From DASRDU01 sp035560235 (GTDB taxonomy: Bacteria > Acidobacteriota > Blastocatellia > RBC074): 64,000 nucleotides of DNA. The DNA lies in contig DATMAG010000035.1 in the NCBI GenBank assembly GCA_035560235.1, positions 1 through 64,000 of the forward strand. The letters run 5' to 3'. The notes under the pieces were generated by a model. The model did no database searches. It was given only the letters and a program-made list of their open reading frames with translations, and had not been told where the DNA came from. The position numbers were made by a program, and so were the translations under genes. This document shows, piece by piece, positions 44,942 through 55,562 of this stretch; position 1 is the stretch's first letter, and every line of letters starts with the position of its first letter.

Positions 44942-45838
44942 ATGACTGAAATTCTGCTCTACAACCGTCGCACCGGACAAATCGAACCGGAAGAGATTTA
45001 CGAACGCCGGGTGATGGAGTTTCTTTTCGGCACGCGCGCGGGGCTGCTGCTCGCGGAAGGGCTGTTCAAGCATCGCTGGGCGACTGAACTTTATGCCCGC
45101 CGCATGCACAGCCCGCGTTCGAGAGCCGGAATCAGAGAGTTCATCGAACGCTACCACATCAATACCGATGAACTGGAACAGCCGATTGATTCGTTTCGCA
45201 CCTTCAATGAATTTTTCATTCGCCGCCTGAAACCTGAAGCGCGCCCGGTTGACCGCGACCCCGCGCACCTGATTTCAATTGCCGATTCGCGTCTGAGTCT
45301 GCATCCGATCCGGCGCGACACCATTCTGCCGGTCAAGGGCCGCGCCTTTACGCTGCGTGAACTGCTGCGCGATTCGATTGCCGATCAGTTCACTGACGGG
45401 CAGTGCCTGATCTTTCGCCTCGCTCCGGTTGATTATCACCGCTTCTGTTACGTTGACGATTGCGAACAGTCGCCGGTGACGGTTATCAAAGGTTATTACC
45501 GCAGCGTCAACCCGCTGGCGATCTGGCGCATGCTGCCCGTGTTCAGTGAAAACCAGCGTGAATACTGCGTGCTGCGCACCAGAAACTTCGGCGACGTGGT
45601 GCATATTGATGTCGGCGCAACCAGCGTCGGGCGCATCGTGCAGCATCACCGCGCAGGCGGCGCGTTCAAGCGCGGCGAAGAAAAAGGTTATTACGAATTC
45701 GGCGGCTCGACTTCAATACTGCTGCTCAAGGCCGGAGCCGCGCAGATTGACAATGACATCGCTGAACATTCCGCGCGCGGCATCGAAACGATTGTGCGTT
45801 ACGGCGAACGCATCGGAGAACGTCTGCACGCGCGGTGA
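44942..45838 (+). CDS. psd: Phosphatidylserine decarboxylase
   Basis: A 298-aa enzyme that makes phosphatidylethanolamine by decarboxylating phosphatidylserine, using a pyruvoyl group. Features: FNEFFIRRLKPEARPVD, RLAPVDYHRFCYVDDC, GDVVHIDVGATSVGRIV, and the self-cleavage site GYYEFGGSTSILLL in which cleavage falls between the last Gly and Ser (FGG|ST). The GGST rather than LGST form and the long N-terminal domain match the type II enzymes. It starts with ATG at 44942, 59 bp from the divergent antitoxin start. No strong ribosome site was seen. Confidence 0.95.
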   Translation: MTEILLYNRRTGQIEPEEIYERRVMEFLFGTRAGLLLAEGLFKHRWATELYARRMHSPRSRAGIREFIERYHINTDELEQPIDSFRTFNEFFIRRLKPEARPVDRDPAHLISIADSRLSLHPIRRDTILPVKGRAFTLRELLRDSIADQFTDGQCLIFRLAPVDYHRFCYVDDCEQSPVTVIKGYYRSVNPLAIWRMLPVFSENQREYCVLRTRNFGDVVHIDVGATSVGRIVQHHRAGGAFKRGEEKGYYEFGGSTSILLLKAGAAQIDNDIAEHSARGIETIVRYGERIGERLHAR

Positions 45839-45860
45839 CAGCAGAGAGATAAAGAAACAA

Positions 45861-45942
45861 ACGGAAAGAACGGAACAGACGGGAAGTAACAAAGACATTC
45901 AGTTCTTTTCCGTTCATTCCGTTATTTCCGTCTGTTCCGTCC
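45861..45942. repeat. Palindromic element family II, copy 1
   Basis: Arms about 45861-45890 and 45908-45942 share the ACGGAACAGACGG core and its complement. The pairing is imperfect. Same motif family as 50227-50315. It lies in the gap between the convergent psd and ligase-like genes. Confidence 0.7.
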
Positions 45943-45957
45943 TCTCTCTTCCCTTCT

Positions 45958-47052
<1,095 letters not shown>

Positions 47053-47241
47053 TGGTTTTGCTCCGGTATGGATTGGAATTGATGACCACTGAAAACGATG
47101 CGCCTGATTGTTCCTGCTGATGACCGGCAGTGTCAAGCCGGGGCTTTCTGCCGAAGACTGAAAACTGTGAAAATCACAGGCCAATCTGGTAACCTGTCCG
47201 GCAACAGTGGAAACAGCACTGGCATTGATGGAGGCAGCGAA

Positions 47242-47547
47242 ATGTCAGACCAGAAGGAACAGAATCAGCCTCAGACCGAAGAGAACGAAACTCAGCAGAT
47301 GTCTTCTGTCGAGCAGCAGCTTGCCGACATCAGATCACTCATCCTGCAAATGCGCAGTGAGATGAATCAGCGCTTCGATGCTTCAGCGCGTGAGATGGCT
47401 GCGCTGCGACAGGATCAGGCTGAGCGTTATGCAGATCTGCGCGAACGAATCTCAATCATCAACGACAAGCTTTCAGCCCTGCAGCGTGAATTCGACCGGA
47501 TGCGCCGGGACATCGAAAACCCTGACCGTTTTTCACTGAAATCCTGA
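47242..47547 (+). CDS. Small coiled-coil protein
   Basis: A 101-aa protein of Gln/Glu-rich N-terminus and long heptads (SVEQQLADIRSLILQM, LRERISIINDKLSALQ). The ATG at 47242 follows GGAGGC. It resembles the paired small coiled-coil proteins at 31.1-31.7 kb in style only. Function unknown. Confidence 0.65.
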   Translation: MSDQKEQNQPQTEENETQQMSSVEQQLADIRSLILQMRSEMNQRFDASAREMAALRQDQAERYADLRERISIINDKLSALQREFDRMRRDIENPDRFSLKS

Positions 47548-47676
47548 CAACTCACCACGGTCTGTCAGCGTGATTGCTGAAGCTCTTTCGTCACGCTAAA
47601 GTATCCCCGCCATTTTCAGCCGTCAGAGTTGTGCATTCTGATGATGCTGGTCACATTTCACAGACGGAGTATTGAG

Positions 47677-48552
47677 ATGAATTGTCCACAGTGCCACAAC
47701 ATTCTTACCCCCGGCTCGAAGTTCTGCACTTATTGCGGAGCGCAGACTCCGGCTGCCGCGTCGCCGCAGCCACAGCAGGGCGTAGCCGCAGGCGGTTTCA
47801 GAATTGATGATGATTCGCGCGGAGCGGGGCGCGGTTATAAATACGAGATCCTGCATCAGCCGGCCTTTTCGCTGGCCGTTCTGCAACTGCAGCCCGAAGC
47901 TTCGATCCTGGCTGAAGCGGGCGCGATGGTTTCGATGTCGGCCAATGTCGAATTGCAGTCGCAGATGAAAGGCGGGCTGATGGGCGCGCTCAAACGCGCG
48001 GTCGGCGGTGAATCGGCTTTCGTTTCGACTTTCACGGCGCGCGGCGGCCCCGGTGAAGTCACGCTTGCGCCGCCTGCGCCGGGCGATATTGCCGCAATTG
48101 AAATGAACAATCAGGTCTTTCTGGTGCAGTCGAGTTCATATCTCGCGGGCGATGTCGGCCTGGTTGTGGATACGAAATGGGGCGGCGCAAAAAGCTTTTT
48201 CGGCGGCGAAGGATTATTCGTCCTTCAGGTGTCAGGCACTGGGCTGCTGCTCGTCTCGTCGTTCGGGGCGATCTATCGCAAGCGGCTCGGTTACGGTGAA
48301 CGCTACGTGGTTGACACCGGCCACCTGGTCGCGTGGGAAGGCCACATGCCTTACACGCTGCGCAAGGCCGCACAGTCGGGCTGGTTCCGCAGCATGCTCA
48401 GCGGCGAAGGCATCGTTTCAGAGTTCACCGGCCCCGGCGAAATTCTGATTCAGACGCGTAATCTGATGGCTTTCGCCGGAATCATGAAACCGTTCTTCCC
48501 CACTCAGTCATCAGGCGGCGGCATCAACATCGGCAGCGTGTTCGGTGAATAA
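47677..48552 (+). CDS. Zinc-ribbon AIM24/TIGR00266-like protein
   Basis: A 291-aa protein. A zinc ribbon (CPQCHNILTPGSKFCTYCG) starts it. After a Pro/Ala-Gln linker is a single AIM24-like beta-rich domain with VLQLQPEASILAEAGAMVSM, NQVFLVQSSSYLAG, FLLQVSGTGLLLVSSFG-like (LQVSGTGLLLVSSFG) and GPGEILIQTRNL. The AIM24 family is ancient and its role is unclear; mitochondrial members affect cristae. GGAG precedes the ATG at 47677 and the ribbon starts at residue 2. Confidence 0.87.
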   Translation: MNCPQCHNILTPGSKFCTYCGAQTPAAASPQPQQGVAAGGFRIDDDSRGAGRGYKYEILHQPAFSLAVLQLQPEASILAEAGAMVSMSANVELQSQMKGGLMGALKRAVGGESAFVSTFTARGGPGEVTLAPPAPGDIAAIEMNNQVFLVQSSSYLAGDVGLVVDTKWGGAKSFFGGEGLFVLQVSGTGLLLVSSFGAIYRKRLGYGERYVVDTGHLVAWEGHMPYTLRKAAQSGWFRSMLSGEGIVSEFTGPGEILIQTRNLMAFAGIMKPFFPTQSSGGGINIGSVFGE

Positions 48553-48575
48553 AAATGGGGCACAGATGAAGCGGC

Positions 48576-48642
48576 GTTTGGAGTTCCAGCTTCAGCTGGT
48601 CTGTTCGTTACACGAAAGCCAGCTGAAGCTGGAACTCCAAAC
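48576..48642. repeat. Palindromic element family I, copy 3
   Basis: Arms 48576-48599 and 48619-48642 are perfect 24-bp inverted repeats around a 19-bp loop. The loop contains a small TTCGT-TAC-ACGAA hairpin. It is in the gap between two convergent genes. Confidence 0.92.
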
Positions 48643-48676
48643 ACTGTTCCGGCAAAACAGCGGTTACTTTGCTGGC

Positions 48677-50200
48677 TCAGCCCTGCGCTTCCCGTTCAAT
48701 CCTCTCTTTGATCTCGCGTTTGAGAATCTTGCCTGAAGCCGAGAGCGGAAATTCGGTCATAAAGAAAATGCGTTTCGGGATTTTGTAGCGCGCCAGTTTG
48801 TCCTGACAGAAACTGATGACGGCGGCTTCGGTCAGTTCGGCGCGGCTGATGATGGCAGCGACTGGTGTTTCTCCCCACTTCGCATCAGGCAGGCCGAAGA
48901 CGGCGGCAGAAGCGATGGACGGGTGCGCGTGCAGCACGGCTTCGACTTCTGCCGGATAGATATTCTCGCCGCCCGAAATGATCATGTCCTTCACGCGACC
49001 GGCCACGTAAAAATATCCTTCGTCATCCTGCCGCGCCAGATCGCCCGTGTGAAACCAGCCGTCGCGCAACGCTGCCGCAGTCGCTTCAGGGTTGCGCCAG
49101 TAACCCGAACAGACGTGCAGCCCTTTCAGAATCAGCTCGCCGGTGGCGCCGCGCGGTACGTCACAGCCCTTTTCATCAACGATGCGCGCTGCGCTGTGAA
49201 AGCTCGGCAGGCCGATTGATCCGGCCTTGCGCACCGAATCACGAATTTCAAGCTTGAAGCAGTTCGGCCCGACCTCAGTCAGGCCGAAGCCCTGCGTGAA
49301 ACAGACTCCGCGCTGCTGATAAGCCTCGATCAGCGGCACAGGGCACGGCGCGCCGCCGGAAATGAAAAAGCGCAGCGAACCGAAATCGGTTGTCGCAAAG
49401 CGCGCCGATTCAAGCATCATCTGAAACATCGTCGGCACGCCGAAGACAACCGTGCAGCGGTATCGCTCGATTGCGTCGAGCACCTGCGCCGGATCGAAGC
49501 TGCGCAGCATCACCACCGTTCCGCCGCAATGCAGCAGCGGCAGCGTCACGACATTCAGCCCGCCCGTGTGAAAGAGCGGCGCGTGAACGGTCGTGATGTC
49601 ACCGGAAGTCAGATCCCAGCCGAGATGTGTGTTGATTGAATTCCACGTAATCATCCGGTGCGAAAGCAGCGCGCCTTTCGGTCGCCCCGTCGTCCCGGAC
49701 GTGTAAATAATCAGCGTCGGCATTTCAGCATCAAAGCTCTCAACCATTACCGGCTCAGCCGAAGCTGCCGCGAGCGCCGATGAATAATTCAGGTCGGCGG
49801 ATGAATCATCCAGCGCAAGGTAATGGCTGATGGCAAGGCGCGCGCGCAGGCCCGTCACCAGCGGCGCAAACTCATTTTCGTAAAGCAGCACACGCGGCTC
49901 GCAGTCGCTGAGGATGTATTCAAGCTCAGGTTGCGTGAGGCGGTAATTGAGCGGGACCAGAACGGCGGTCAGTTTGGCGGCGGCAAAGAAGGCTTCCAGG
50001 ACTTCAGTGCGATTCATTGAGAGCACGGCGATGCGGTCGCCGCTCGCAACGCCGCACTCGTCGCGCCAGTAATTCGCCAGCCGCGTGGCGCGTTCATTCA
50101 ACTGCTGATAAGTCAGCGCGGCTCCGGTTGCGGCCTCGATGATCGCTGCCTTGTCGGGCGACACCACTGCCCGCCGCGCCATCCAGTCTCTGACGTACAT
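48677..50200 (-). CDS. Acyl-CoA synthetase (FadD/MenE-type, AMP-forming)
   Basis: A 507-aa adenylate-forming ligase that activates a carboxylic acid as its CoA thioester. Visible motifs: TLIIYTSGTTGRPKGALLSH (P-loop), GFGLTEVGPN, GWFHTGDLARQDDEGYFYVAGRVKDMIISGGENIYP (in pieces: GWFHTGDLA, GRVKDMIISGGENI), and the C-terminal Lys in SASGKILKREI. It is full length, with both domains. GAGGGAG precedes the ATG. Chain length and substrate are not determined. Confidence 0.9.
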   Translation of the reverse strand: MYVRDWMARRAVVSPDKAAIIEAATGAALTYQQLNERATRLANYWRDECGVASGDRIAVLSMNRTEVLEAFFAAAKLTAVLVPLNYRLTQPELEYILSDCEPRVLLYENEFAPLVTGLRARLAISHYLALDDSSADLNYSSALAAASAEPVMVESFDAEMPTLIIYTSGTTGRPKGALLSHRMITWNSINTHLGWDLTSGDITTVHAPLFHTGGLNVVTLPLLHCGGTVVMLRSFDPAQVLDAIERYRCTVVFGVPTMFQMMLESARFATTDFGSLRFFISGGAPCPVPLIEAYQQRGVCFTQGFGLTEVGPNCFKLEIRDSVRKAGSIGLPSFHSAARIVDEKGCDVPRGATGELILKGLHVCSGYWRNPEATAAALRDGWFHTGDLARQDDEGYFYVAGRVKDMIISGGENIYPAEVEAVLHAHPSIASAAVFGLPDAKWGETPVAAIISRAELTEAAVISFCQDKLARYKIPKRIFFMTEFPLSASGKILKREIKERIEREAQG

Positions 50201-50226
50201 GTCATCTCCCTCAGATCAGTCAGCGG

Positions 50227-50315
50227 GATGACGGAACAGACGAAAGTAACGAAACACACGGAAAATTCAGGCCCGTTGCTGTTCCGTCTGTTTCGTTATT
50301 TCCGTCTGTTCCATC
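50227..50315. repeat. Palindromic element family II, copy 2
   Basis: Arms 50227-50261 and 50284-50315 pair with a few mismatches around a short loop. They use the same GGAACAGACG(A/G)AA-TAACG motif as 45861-45942. It lies just beyond the stop of the receptor gene, and upstream of the ligase gene. Confidence 0.75.
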
Positions 50316-50323
50316 GTCCACCT

Positions 50324-53300
50324 TCAGTAATTGAACCTGAACGCGAACTGAATGATGCGCGGATTGTTCGTGGTTGAAATGATGCGCCCGAACGAACCGG
50401 GATTGACGACCGCGCCAGTGACCGGATCGAGGCTGCCGCCCGATGACGCGACAGCGTTCAGATCACTGATCGGATTCGCCAGGTTGACCTGATTGAAGAG
50501 ATTGAAGAACTCGGCGCGAAATTCAAAGGTCTTCGCTTCGGTCACGTGAAAGCGTTTGATAACCGAAAAATCGGTATTCTTCTGCCGCGGCCCGCGCAGG
50601 ATGTTGCGCCCGATTGAACCAATGTCAGTGCCTGCCGCGCCTGCCACGACCGAACCGCCCGAACTCGGAATCGCCTGTCCCGCCGCGACGACCGGACGCG
50701 CAAACGCAAGCGGATTGAAATAGTATCCGCTCGGCACGCTGCTGAACGCCGAACCGGCCGTTGCGCCTGCGGCAAAGTTCGGACGCGCGAGCGGATTGCT
50801 GCCGCCCGACAAGCCGTAAAACGAACCTGCTCCGGTGTCCACAATGTCAATCGGCAACCCCGACATCACAGTGACGATGCCGGCCACCTGCCAGTCAGCC
50901 AGAAGCGCGCGGCCAATCCTTGAATCCTTCACAAAAGCCGGACTCGGCAGATCCCACAACCCGCTCAGCACAAAGCGGTGCGTGCGGTCGAAATCAGAAA
51001 CGCCGCGATTGGCGCGATTGTTGCGCTGATTGCCCAGCACCGTGCTGGTTTCACCGACTGCGCCGGGGTTAAGCACACCGATGGTTCCCGCGCCGCCGCC
51101 CTGACCTGAAGCGTTATCAATTGATTTGGCGTAAGTGTACGAAGCCAGGAACTGCACGCCTTTTGAGAATCGTTTGGTCAGACTGGCCTGCAATGAATTG
51201 TACGAAGACTGCGCGGTTGACTGGTTCTGAAAGAATCCATTGGTTGCCACGCCTGAGAACGGCGCACGCAGCGCGGCATTGGCCGGAGTCGTCGTGTTGA
51301 TGACTGCGCCGGTCACATCATTCGTGATCGGATTCTGCGCGCTCGCCAGCCGCGCCTGGTTGATCGCCACCTGTCGGAACAGATTCAGGCCGCGTGTGCC
51401 GACGTATGCGGCTTCAAAGAGCCAGTCCCGGAAAAGTTCATACTGCACGTTCGCGTTGTACTGATGCAGGTAAGGCGTGCGAATGTTGCGATCAAAGACC
51501 GTTCCTGACAGCGCCACGCCCGGCACGAGCGTCGGGAAGGCTGACTGTGGCGGAGCCGCAAAGAACGGATCAGAAAACGGAATCGGCGTCGGCGCGCCAA
51601 CCCGCGCCCCAAAGACATAAGTCGGCGGCACAATCACGTTGAGCGTGATGTACTGAAACGAAGTGCGCGAATAGAACACGCCGTAACCGCCGCGCAGCAC
51701 CAGCCGCCCGGATTCGAGCGGCGAATACGCAAAGCCGACACGCGGCGCAAAATTGTTCGGGTCAATGCTGTTGACGACGCGCTTGTCAACATTCGGAATG
51801 TCGGGCGAATCGTAAGCCTGCGTCACATTGCCCGCCTGCACGAATCCGCCGATGGGCGGGCCAATCGGCACGCCGCCAACGGCGAGCGGACGCGGTTTGT
51901 AAAGCGCCGGGTCAAAGGTCGTGATGCGCCCGCGCGTGTCATAGGGCGGCAGGTCGAGTTCGTAACGCAGCCCCAGGTTGAGCGTCAGTTTGTTGTTCAC
52001 CTTCCAGTCGTCCTGCACAAAGAAGTTGTAATCGTGCGCCCGCAGGCTGCGGTTGCCGAGGCCGCTGCCAAAGACTGAAACAAACGCCTGCCCCTGCAGG
52101 AAGGCCGGGAAGCTGAGAAAATCAATCTGCCCGCGCGTGAAGAAATTCAGCACATAGTTGTTTTCGTTGTAGCGGAATTCGACTCCGGTGCGAATCTGGT
52201 GTCTGCCTTTGATGATTGACAGCGTGTCGGCCAGCGTCGTCGAAGGCGCGACCGCCTTCACATCAATTGTCGGTGAAGTGCCAATGACAATGCCGCCCGC
52301 CGCTGCCGCAATGCGAATCAGCGGCAGGCCGGGAAACTCAGCGGCATTGGCGCGTTTGATGCCGATGTCAGCGTCATTGACCGGTTCCTGCGGGAACGCA
52401 TCAACGCGAATGAAGTTGTAACCAATGCGCGCTTCATTCAATACGTTCGGTGAAAAGATGCGCGTGTACTGTACGGTCGCCAGCCGGTTGTTGTTTTTCT
52501 GAAAGTTGCCAAAGCCCGGCACGTTCGGCCCGCCGCCCAGAAAGCTCGGCAGCACCAGCGTCTGCGGCGCGTTTGAGAAGAAGAATCTGAAGGCGAGCGA
52601 GTCCTTTTCACCGGGCTTCCAGTCAAAATTCGAGTTGAACTGATCTTCCTGAAACTTCGAGACGGCCGAGCCTGAATAACGCCCGCTGGCCTGCGGCGTC
52701 GGAATCAGGTACTGCCCGTTGCCGAGCTTTGTGTTGAGCAGCGCGAGCGCGGTCGGATTGATGCGCGTGCCCGTTGGAGCCGTCGGCAGAAAGGTCTTGA
52801 GCAGTGTCGCTTCTGAACGATCATCGGTCAGCCCCGGCGCGACCAGCACGTTTGAAGTCAGCGAATTGATCGGCGAAGCGCCGTTGTCCTCGCGCATGCC
52901 CTGATACGACAGAAAGAAAAACAGCTTGTCCTTGATTGCCGGGCCGCCCATCGTGCCGCCAAACACGTTGCGCGTCAGCACCGGTCGTTTGACATTCGCG
53001 GCCTTCAGCACAGGGCTGTTGGCATTGAGCGCGTCATTGCGGAAGTATTCATAAACCGCGCCGTGAAATTCATTCGTGCCGCTTTTCGTCACGGCCTGCA
53101 CGTTGCCGCCGCCCGAACGTCCGAACGTTGCGTCATAGAGCGAAGTCTGTACCTTGAATTCCTGAATCGTTTCGGGCGCAGGCACTGAGAGCGAAGGCGC
53201 AGAGTTGGTGCCCATCGAGTTGGCATCCACGCCGTTGATCTGAAAATTATTGTTCGTCACGCGCGCGCCGTTGACTGAAATGTTCTGCGAATTGCGCCCG

Positions 53301-53830
53301 ACCGCCGTGTGATCCGGCAGATAGGTTGCCGCGCCCGGCGAGAGGCCGAGAATCTGCGTAAAGTTGCGTGTGGCGAGCGGCAGTTCTGAGACGGCCCGCG
53401 AATCAACCACGCGGCCAAGCTGTGCGCCTTCGGTCTGCACGAGCGGCGGCGCGGCGGTGACGGTCAGCGATTCTTCAGTCACTGCGCCAACCTTCAGTTC
53501 AGCATTGATCACAGTGGTTTCAGTAATCACGACTCTGACGTTATCAAAAGTCGCCCGCTTGAACCCGTTTGCCCTGATCGTGACCTGATAAACGCCCGGC
53601 GGCAGCAGCGGCAATGAATAGTTGCCTTCGGCATCAGTCGTCACCGTGCGGGTGTCGCTGGTTGCGCGGCTGCTCAGGCTGATTTCAGCGCCTGCGATGA
53701 CCGCGCCCTTCTCGTCTTTGACTGTTCCGGCAATGCGTCCGGTCGTCTGGCTCTGCGCCAGGGCTGACAGGCTGAAAAGAAGTGACAGACAAAATGACAG
53801 GACAATGGCTGCTCCGTTTCTGGTGCTCAT
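50324..53830 (-). CDS. TonB-dependent receptor with carboxypeptidase-regulatory-like N-domain (Oar-like)
   Basis: An 1168-aa outer-membrane protein. The signal peptide (VLSFCLSLLFSLSALAQ) leads to a carboxypeptidase-regulatory-like/CNA-B domain (GRIAGTVKDEKGAVIAGAEISL, then GNYSLPLLPPGVYQVTIRANGF), a plug (VVDSRAVSELPLATRNFTQILGLSPGA, NNFQINGVDANSMG), and a barrel that ends FAFRFNY with the usual C-terminal aromatic residue. This is the large 'Oar/acidobacterial TonB receptor' type. Substrate unknown. GGAGAG precedes the ATG. It is monocistronic as far as I can see. Confidence 0.92.
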   Translation of the reverse strand: MSTRNGAAIVLSFCLSLLFSLSALAQSQTTGRIAGTVKDEKGAVIAGAEISLSSRATSDTRTVTTDAEGNYSLPLLPPGVYQVTIRANGFKRATFDNVRVVITETTVINAELKVGAVTEESLTVTAAPPLVQTEGAQLGRVVDSRAVSELPLATRNFTQILGLSPGAATYLPDHTAVGRNSQNISVNGARVTNNNFQINGVDANSMGTNSAPSLSVPAPETIQEFKVQTSLYDATFGRSGGGNVQAVTKSGTNEFHGAVYEYFRNDALNANSPVLKAANVKRPVLTRNVFGGTMGGPAIKDKLFFFLSYQGMREDNGASPINSLTSNVLVAPGLTDDRSEATLLKTFLPTAPTGTRINPTALALLNTKLGNGQYLIPTPQASGRYSGSAVSKFQEDQFNSNFDWKPGEKDSLAFRFFFSNAPQTLVLPSFLGGGPNVPGFGNFQKNNNRLATVQYTRIFSPNVLNEARIGYNFIRVDAFPQEPVNDADIGIKRANAAEFPGLPLIRIAAAAGGIVIGTSPTIDVKAVAPSTTLADTLSIIKGRHQIRTGVEFRYNENNYVLNFFTRGQIDFLSFPAFLQGQAFVSVFGSGLGNRSLRAHDYNFFVQDDWKVNNKLTLNLGLRYELDLPPYDTRGRITTFDPALYKPRPLAVGGVPIGPPIGGFVQAGNVTQAYDSPDIPNVDKRVVNSIDPNNFAPRVGFAYSPLESGRLVLRGGYGVFYSRTSFQYITLNVIVPPTYVFGARVGAPTPIPFSDPFFAAPPQSAFPTLVPGVALSGTVFDRNIRTPYLHQYNANVQYELFRDWLFEAAYVGTRGLNLFRQVAINQARLASAQNPITNDVTGAVINTTTPANAALRAPFSGVATNGFFQNQSTAQSSYNSLQASLTKRFSKGVQFLASYTYAKSIDNASGQGGGAGTIGVLNPGAVGETSTVLGNQRNNRANRGVSDFDRTHRFVLSGLWDLPSPAFVKDSRIGRALLADWQVAGIVTVMSGLPIDIVDTGAGSFYGLSGGSNPLARPNFAAGATAGSAFSSVPSGYYFNPLAFARPVVAAGQAIPSSGGSVVAGAAGTDIGSIGRNILRGPRQKNTDFSVIKRFHVTEAKTFEFRAEFFNLFNQVNLANPISDLNAVASSGGSLDPVTGAVVNPGSFGRIISTTNNPRIIQFAFRFNY

Positions 53831-54190
53831 CCTTGCTCTCCTTCGGGGTTGGTGAATGATGAATGGTTTGTCGAATGCAAACTTCAGTCAGTGAAACTTC
53901 CCGCAAAGCTGGCGATCATCAGTGCAAGGCCTGTTCCGTCATCAGGGAGTGAGGCGCGCCTGAAACCGGAAAGTCAGTAAATGGCTGTCGGCCTGAGTTT
54001 ATGCTTTGCGGTGGCGGCAGATGAGAAGGCAGAGAGGTGCGCGCGGCTGTTCAGATTTTAAGCAGGCGTCAGTGATGATGTTTATTTTCTGAACAGTAAT
54101 CAATCTTCATTCTCAACTATTCATTCTCAATTATTCGTCAGAAGCTGAACTGAGATCGGCAAAAGAATGGAGAATGATCAGTCTCGATTG
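53831..54190. promoter_or_regulatory. Upstream region of the receptor gene with periodic repeat
   Basis: A 360-bp gap between the leftward receptor gene and the stop of the leftward response-regulator gene. It should hold the receptor promoter; I could not place a -35/-10 or a sigma-54 site. At 54097-54176 there are ATTCTCAA-type short-period repeats, with a complementary AATGGAGAATGATC near the end, so a weak hairpin is possible. Confidence 0.4.
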
Positions 54191-55540
54191 TTACTCCTGC
54201 TCAGGCTGATAGCGGCGCAGTTTGCTGTAAAGAGTCGTGCGGGTGATGCCGAGGATTTCGGCGGTGCGGCTGAGATTCTTTCCGGTGGCGGCAAAGACGC
54301 GCTCGATGTGCAGGTGTTCGAGTTCTTCAAGTGAAAGAAATTCGTCGCGGCTTTCGCTGTCAGCGGCGGCGCTGCCGAAGGGCAGATCGCTCGCGTGAAT
54401 GCGGTCGCCGCTGCACAGGATCATCGCGCGTTCGATGATGTTGCGCAGTTCGCGGATGTTGCCAGGCCACTGATAAGCGGCGAGCAGCGCTTCGGCCTTG
54501 GCGGTCAGGCCTTCGATACGGCGATTGAGTTTCTGATTGAAGTGCGCGATGAAATGCGCGGCGAGCGGCAGAATGTCCTCGCGGCGTTCGCGCAGCGGCG
54601 GCAGCGTGATCGGCATCACACTCAGCCGGTAAAAAAGGTCTTCACGAAAGCGCCCGCTTCTGACTTCGCTCTGCAGGTGGCGATTGGTGGCGGCGATGAT
54701 GCGCACGGCGACTTCCTTTTCCTGCACGCCGCCGACGCGACGAAACCGTTTCTGCTCCAGCACGTTCAGCAGCCGCGCCTGAATGGCCGGTTCCATTTCG
54801 GCAATTTCATCAAAGAAGATCGTGCCCTGATGCGCCAGTTCGAAGAGGCCGGACTTGGTGCTGACTGCGCCGGTGAATGCGCCTTTTTCGTGACCGAAAA
54901 GTTCAGATTCAAGCAGTTCACGACTCAGCCCGGCGCAGTTGATGGCAACGAATGGCTTTTCGCTGCGCTCGCTCAGGCGGTGAATCAGATTGGCCACCAT
55001 TCCCTTGCCCGTCCCCGTTTCGCCCTGCAACAGCACCGTCGTGTCAGACGAGGCCAGCCTTTCAACCGTCGCGTGAATGCGTTTGATGGTGTCGCTCTGA
55101 CCGGGAAAGTATTCGGCGGCGACCTGTTCACGCGCGAGGCCGAGCAGAAAACGTTCGCGCCGGACGCGGCTTTGTTCGAGCGTCCGGTTGATCAGAATCA
55201 GCAGGCTGTCAGGATCGAACGGCTTGGTCAGAAAATTCTCTGCGCCACTCTTGAGCGCGCTGATGGCCGCTTCAATCGTGCCATGCGCAGTCAGAATGAT
55301 GATCGGCACTTCGTCATCAATCGCCCTGATGCGCAGCAGCAAATCAAGCCCGCTCGTGTCAGGCAGCCGCAGATCAAGCAGGATCAGTTGCGGCGACTGT
55401 TCAGTAATGATCGCAAGCGCCTGTTGCCCGTTCTCAGCCTCAAACGCGCGCCAGCCTTCGGCCTCAAGCAGGTTGCGCAGACCAAAACGCACCGAAGGCT
55501 GATCGTCAACAATCAGGATTTTGTCTCGCTGATTCGTCAT
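54191..55540 (-). CDS. NtrC-type sigma-54-dependent response regulator
   Basis: A 449-aa regulator. Residues 1-120 are a receiver domain (ILIVDDQPSVRFGLRNLL; phosphoacceptor Asp56 in LILLDLRLPD; Lys in FLTKPFD). Next is an AAA+ domain with Walker A GETGTGKG, the sigma-54 contact motif GAFTGA, and Walker B IFFDEIAEM. It ends with a Fis-type helix-turn-helix (LSRTAEILGITRTTLYSKLRRY). The ATG at 55540 starts the receiver; the frame runs upstream to 55801 but overlaps the kinase gene. It is 22 bp after the kinase gene stop, so the pair is an operon. Its targets are not evident in the window. Confidence 0.94.
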   Translation of the reverse strand: MTNQRDKILIVDDQPSVRFGLRNLLEAEGWRAFEAENGQQALAIITEQSPQLILLDLRLPDTSGLDLLLRIRAIDDEVPIIILTAHGTIEAAISALKSGAENFLTKPFDPDSLLILINRTLEQSRVRRERFLLGLAREQVAAEYFPGQSDTIKRIHATVERLASSDTTVLLQGETGTGKGMVANLIHRLSERSEKPFVAINCAGLSRELLESELFGHEKGAFTGAVSTKSGLFELAHQGTIFFDEIAEMEPAIQARLLNVLEQKRFRRVGGVQEKEVAVRIIAATNRHLQSEVRSGRFREDLFYRLSVMPITLPPLRERREDILPLAAHFIAHFNQKLNRRIEGLTAKAEALLAAYQWPGNIRELRNIIERAMILCSGDRIHASDLPFGSAAADSESRDEFLSLEELEHLHIERVFAATGKNLSRTAEILGITRTTLYSKLRRYQPEQE

Positions 55541-55562
55541 TTCATTTCTGACAGAACTGATT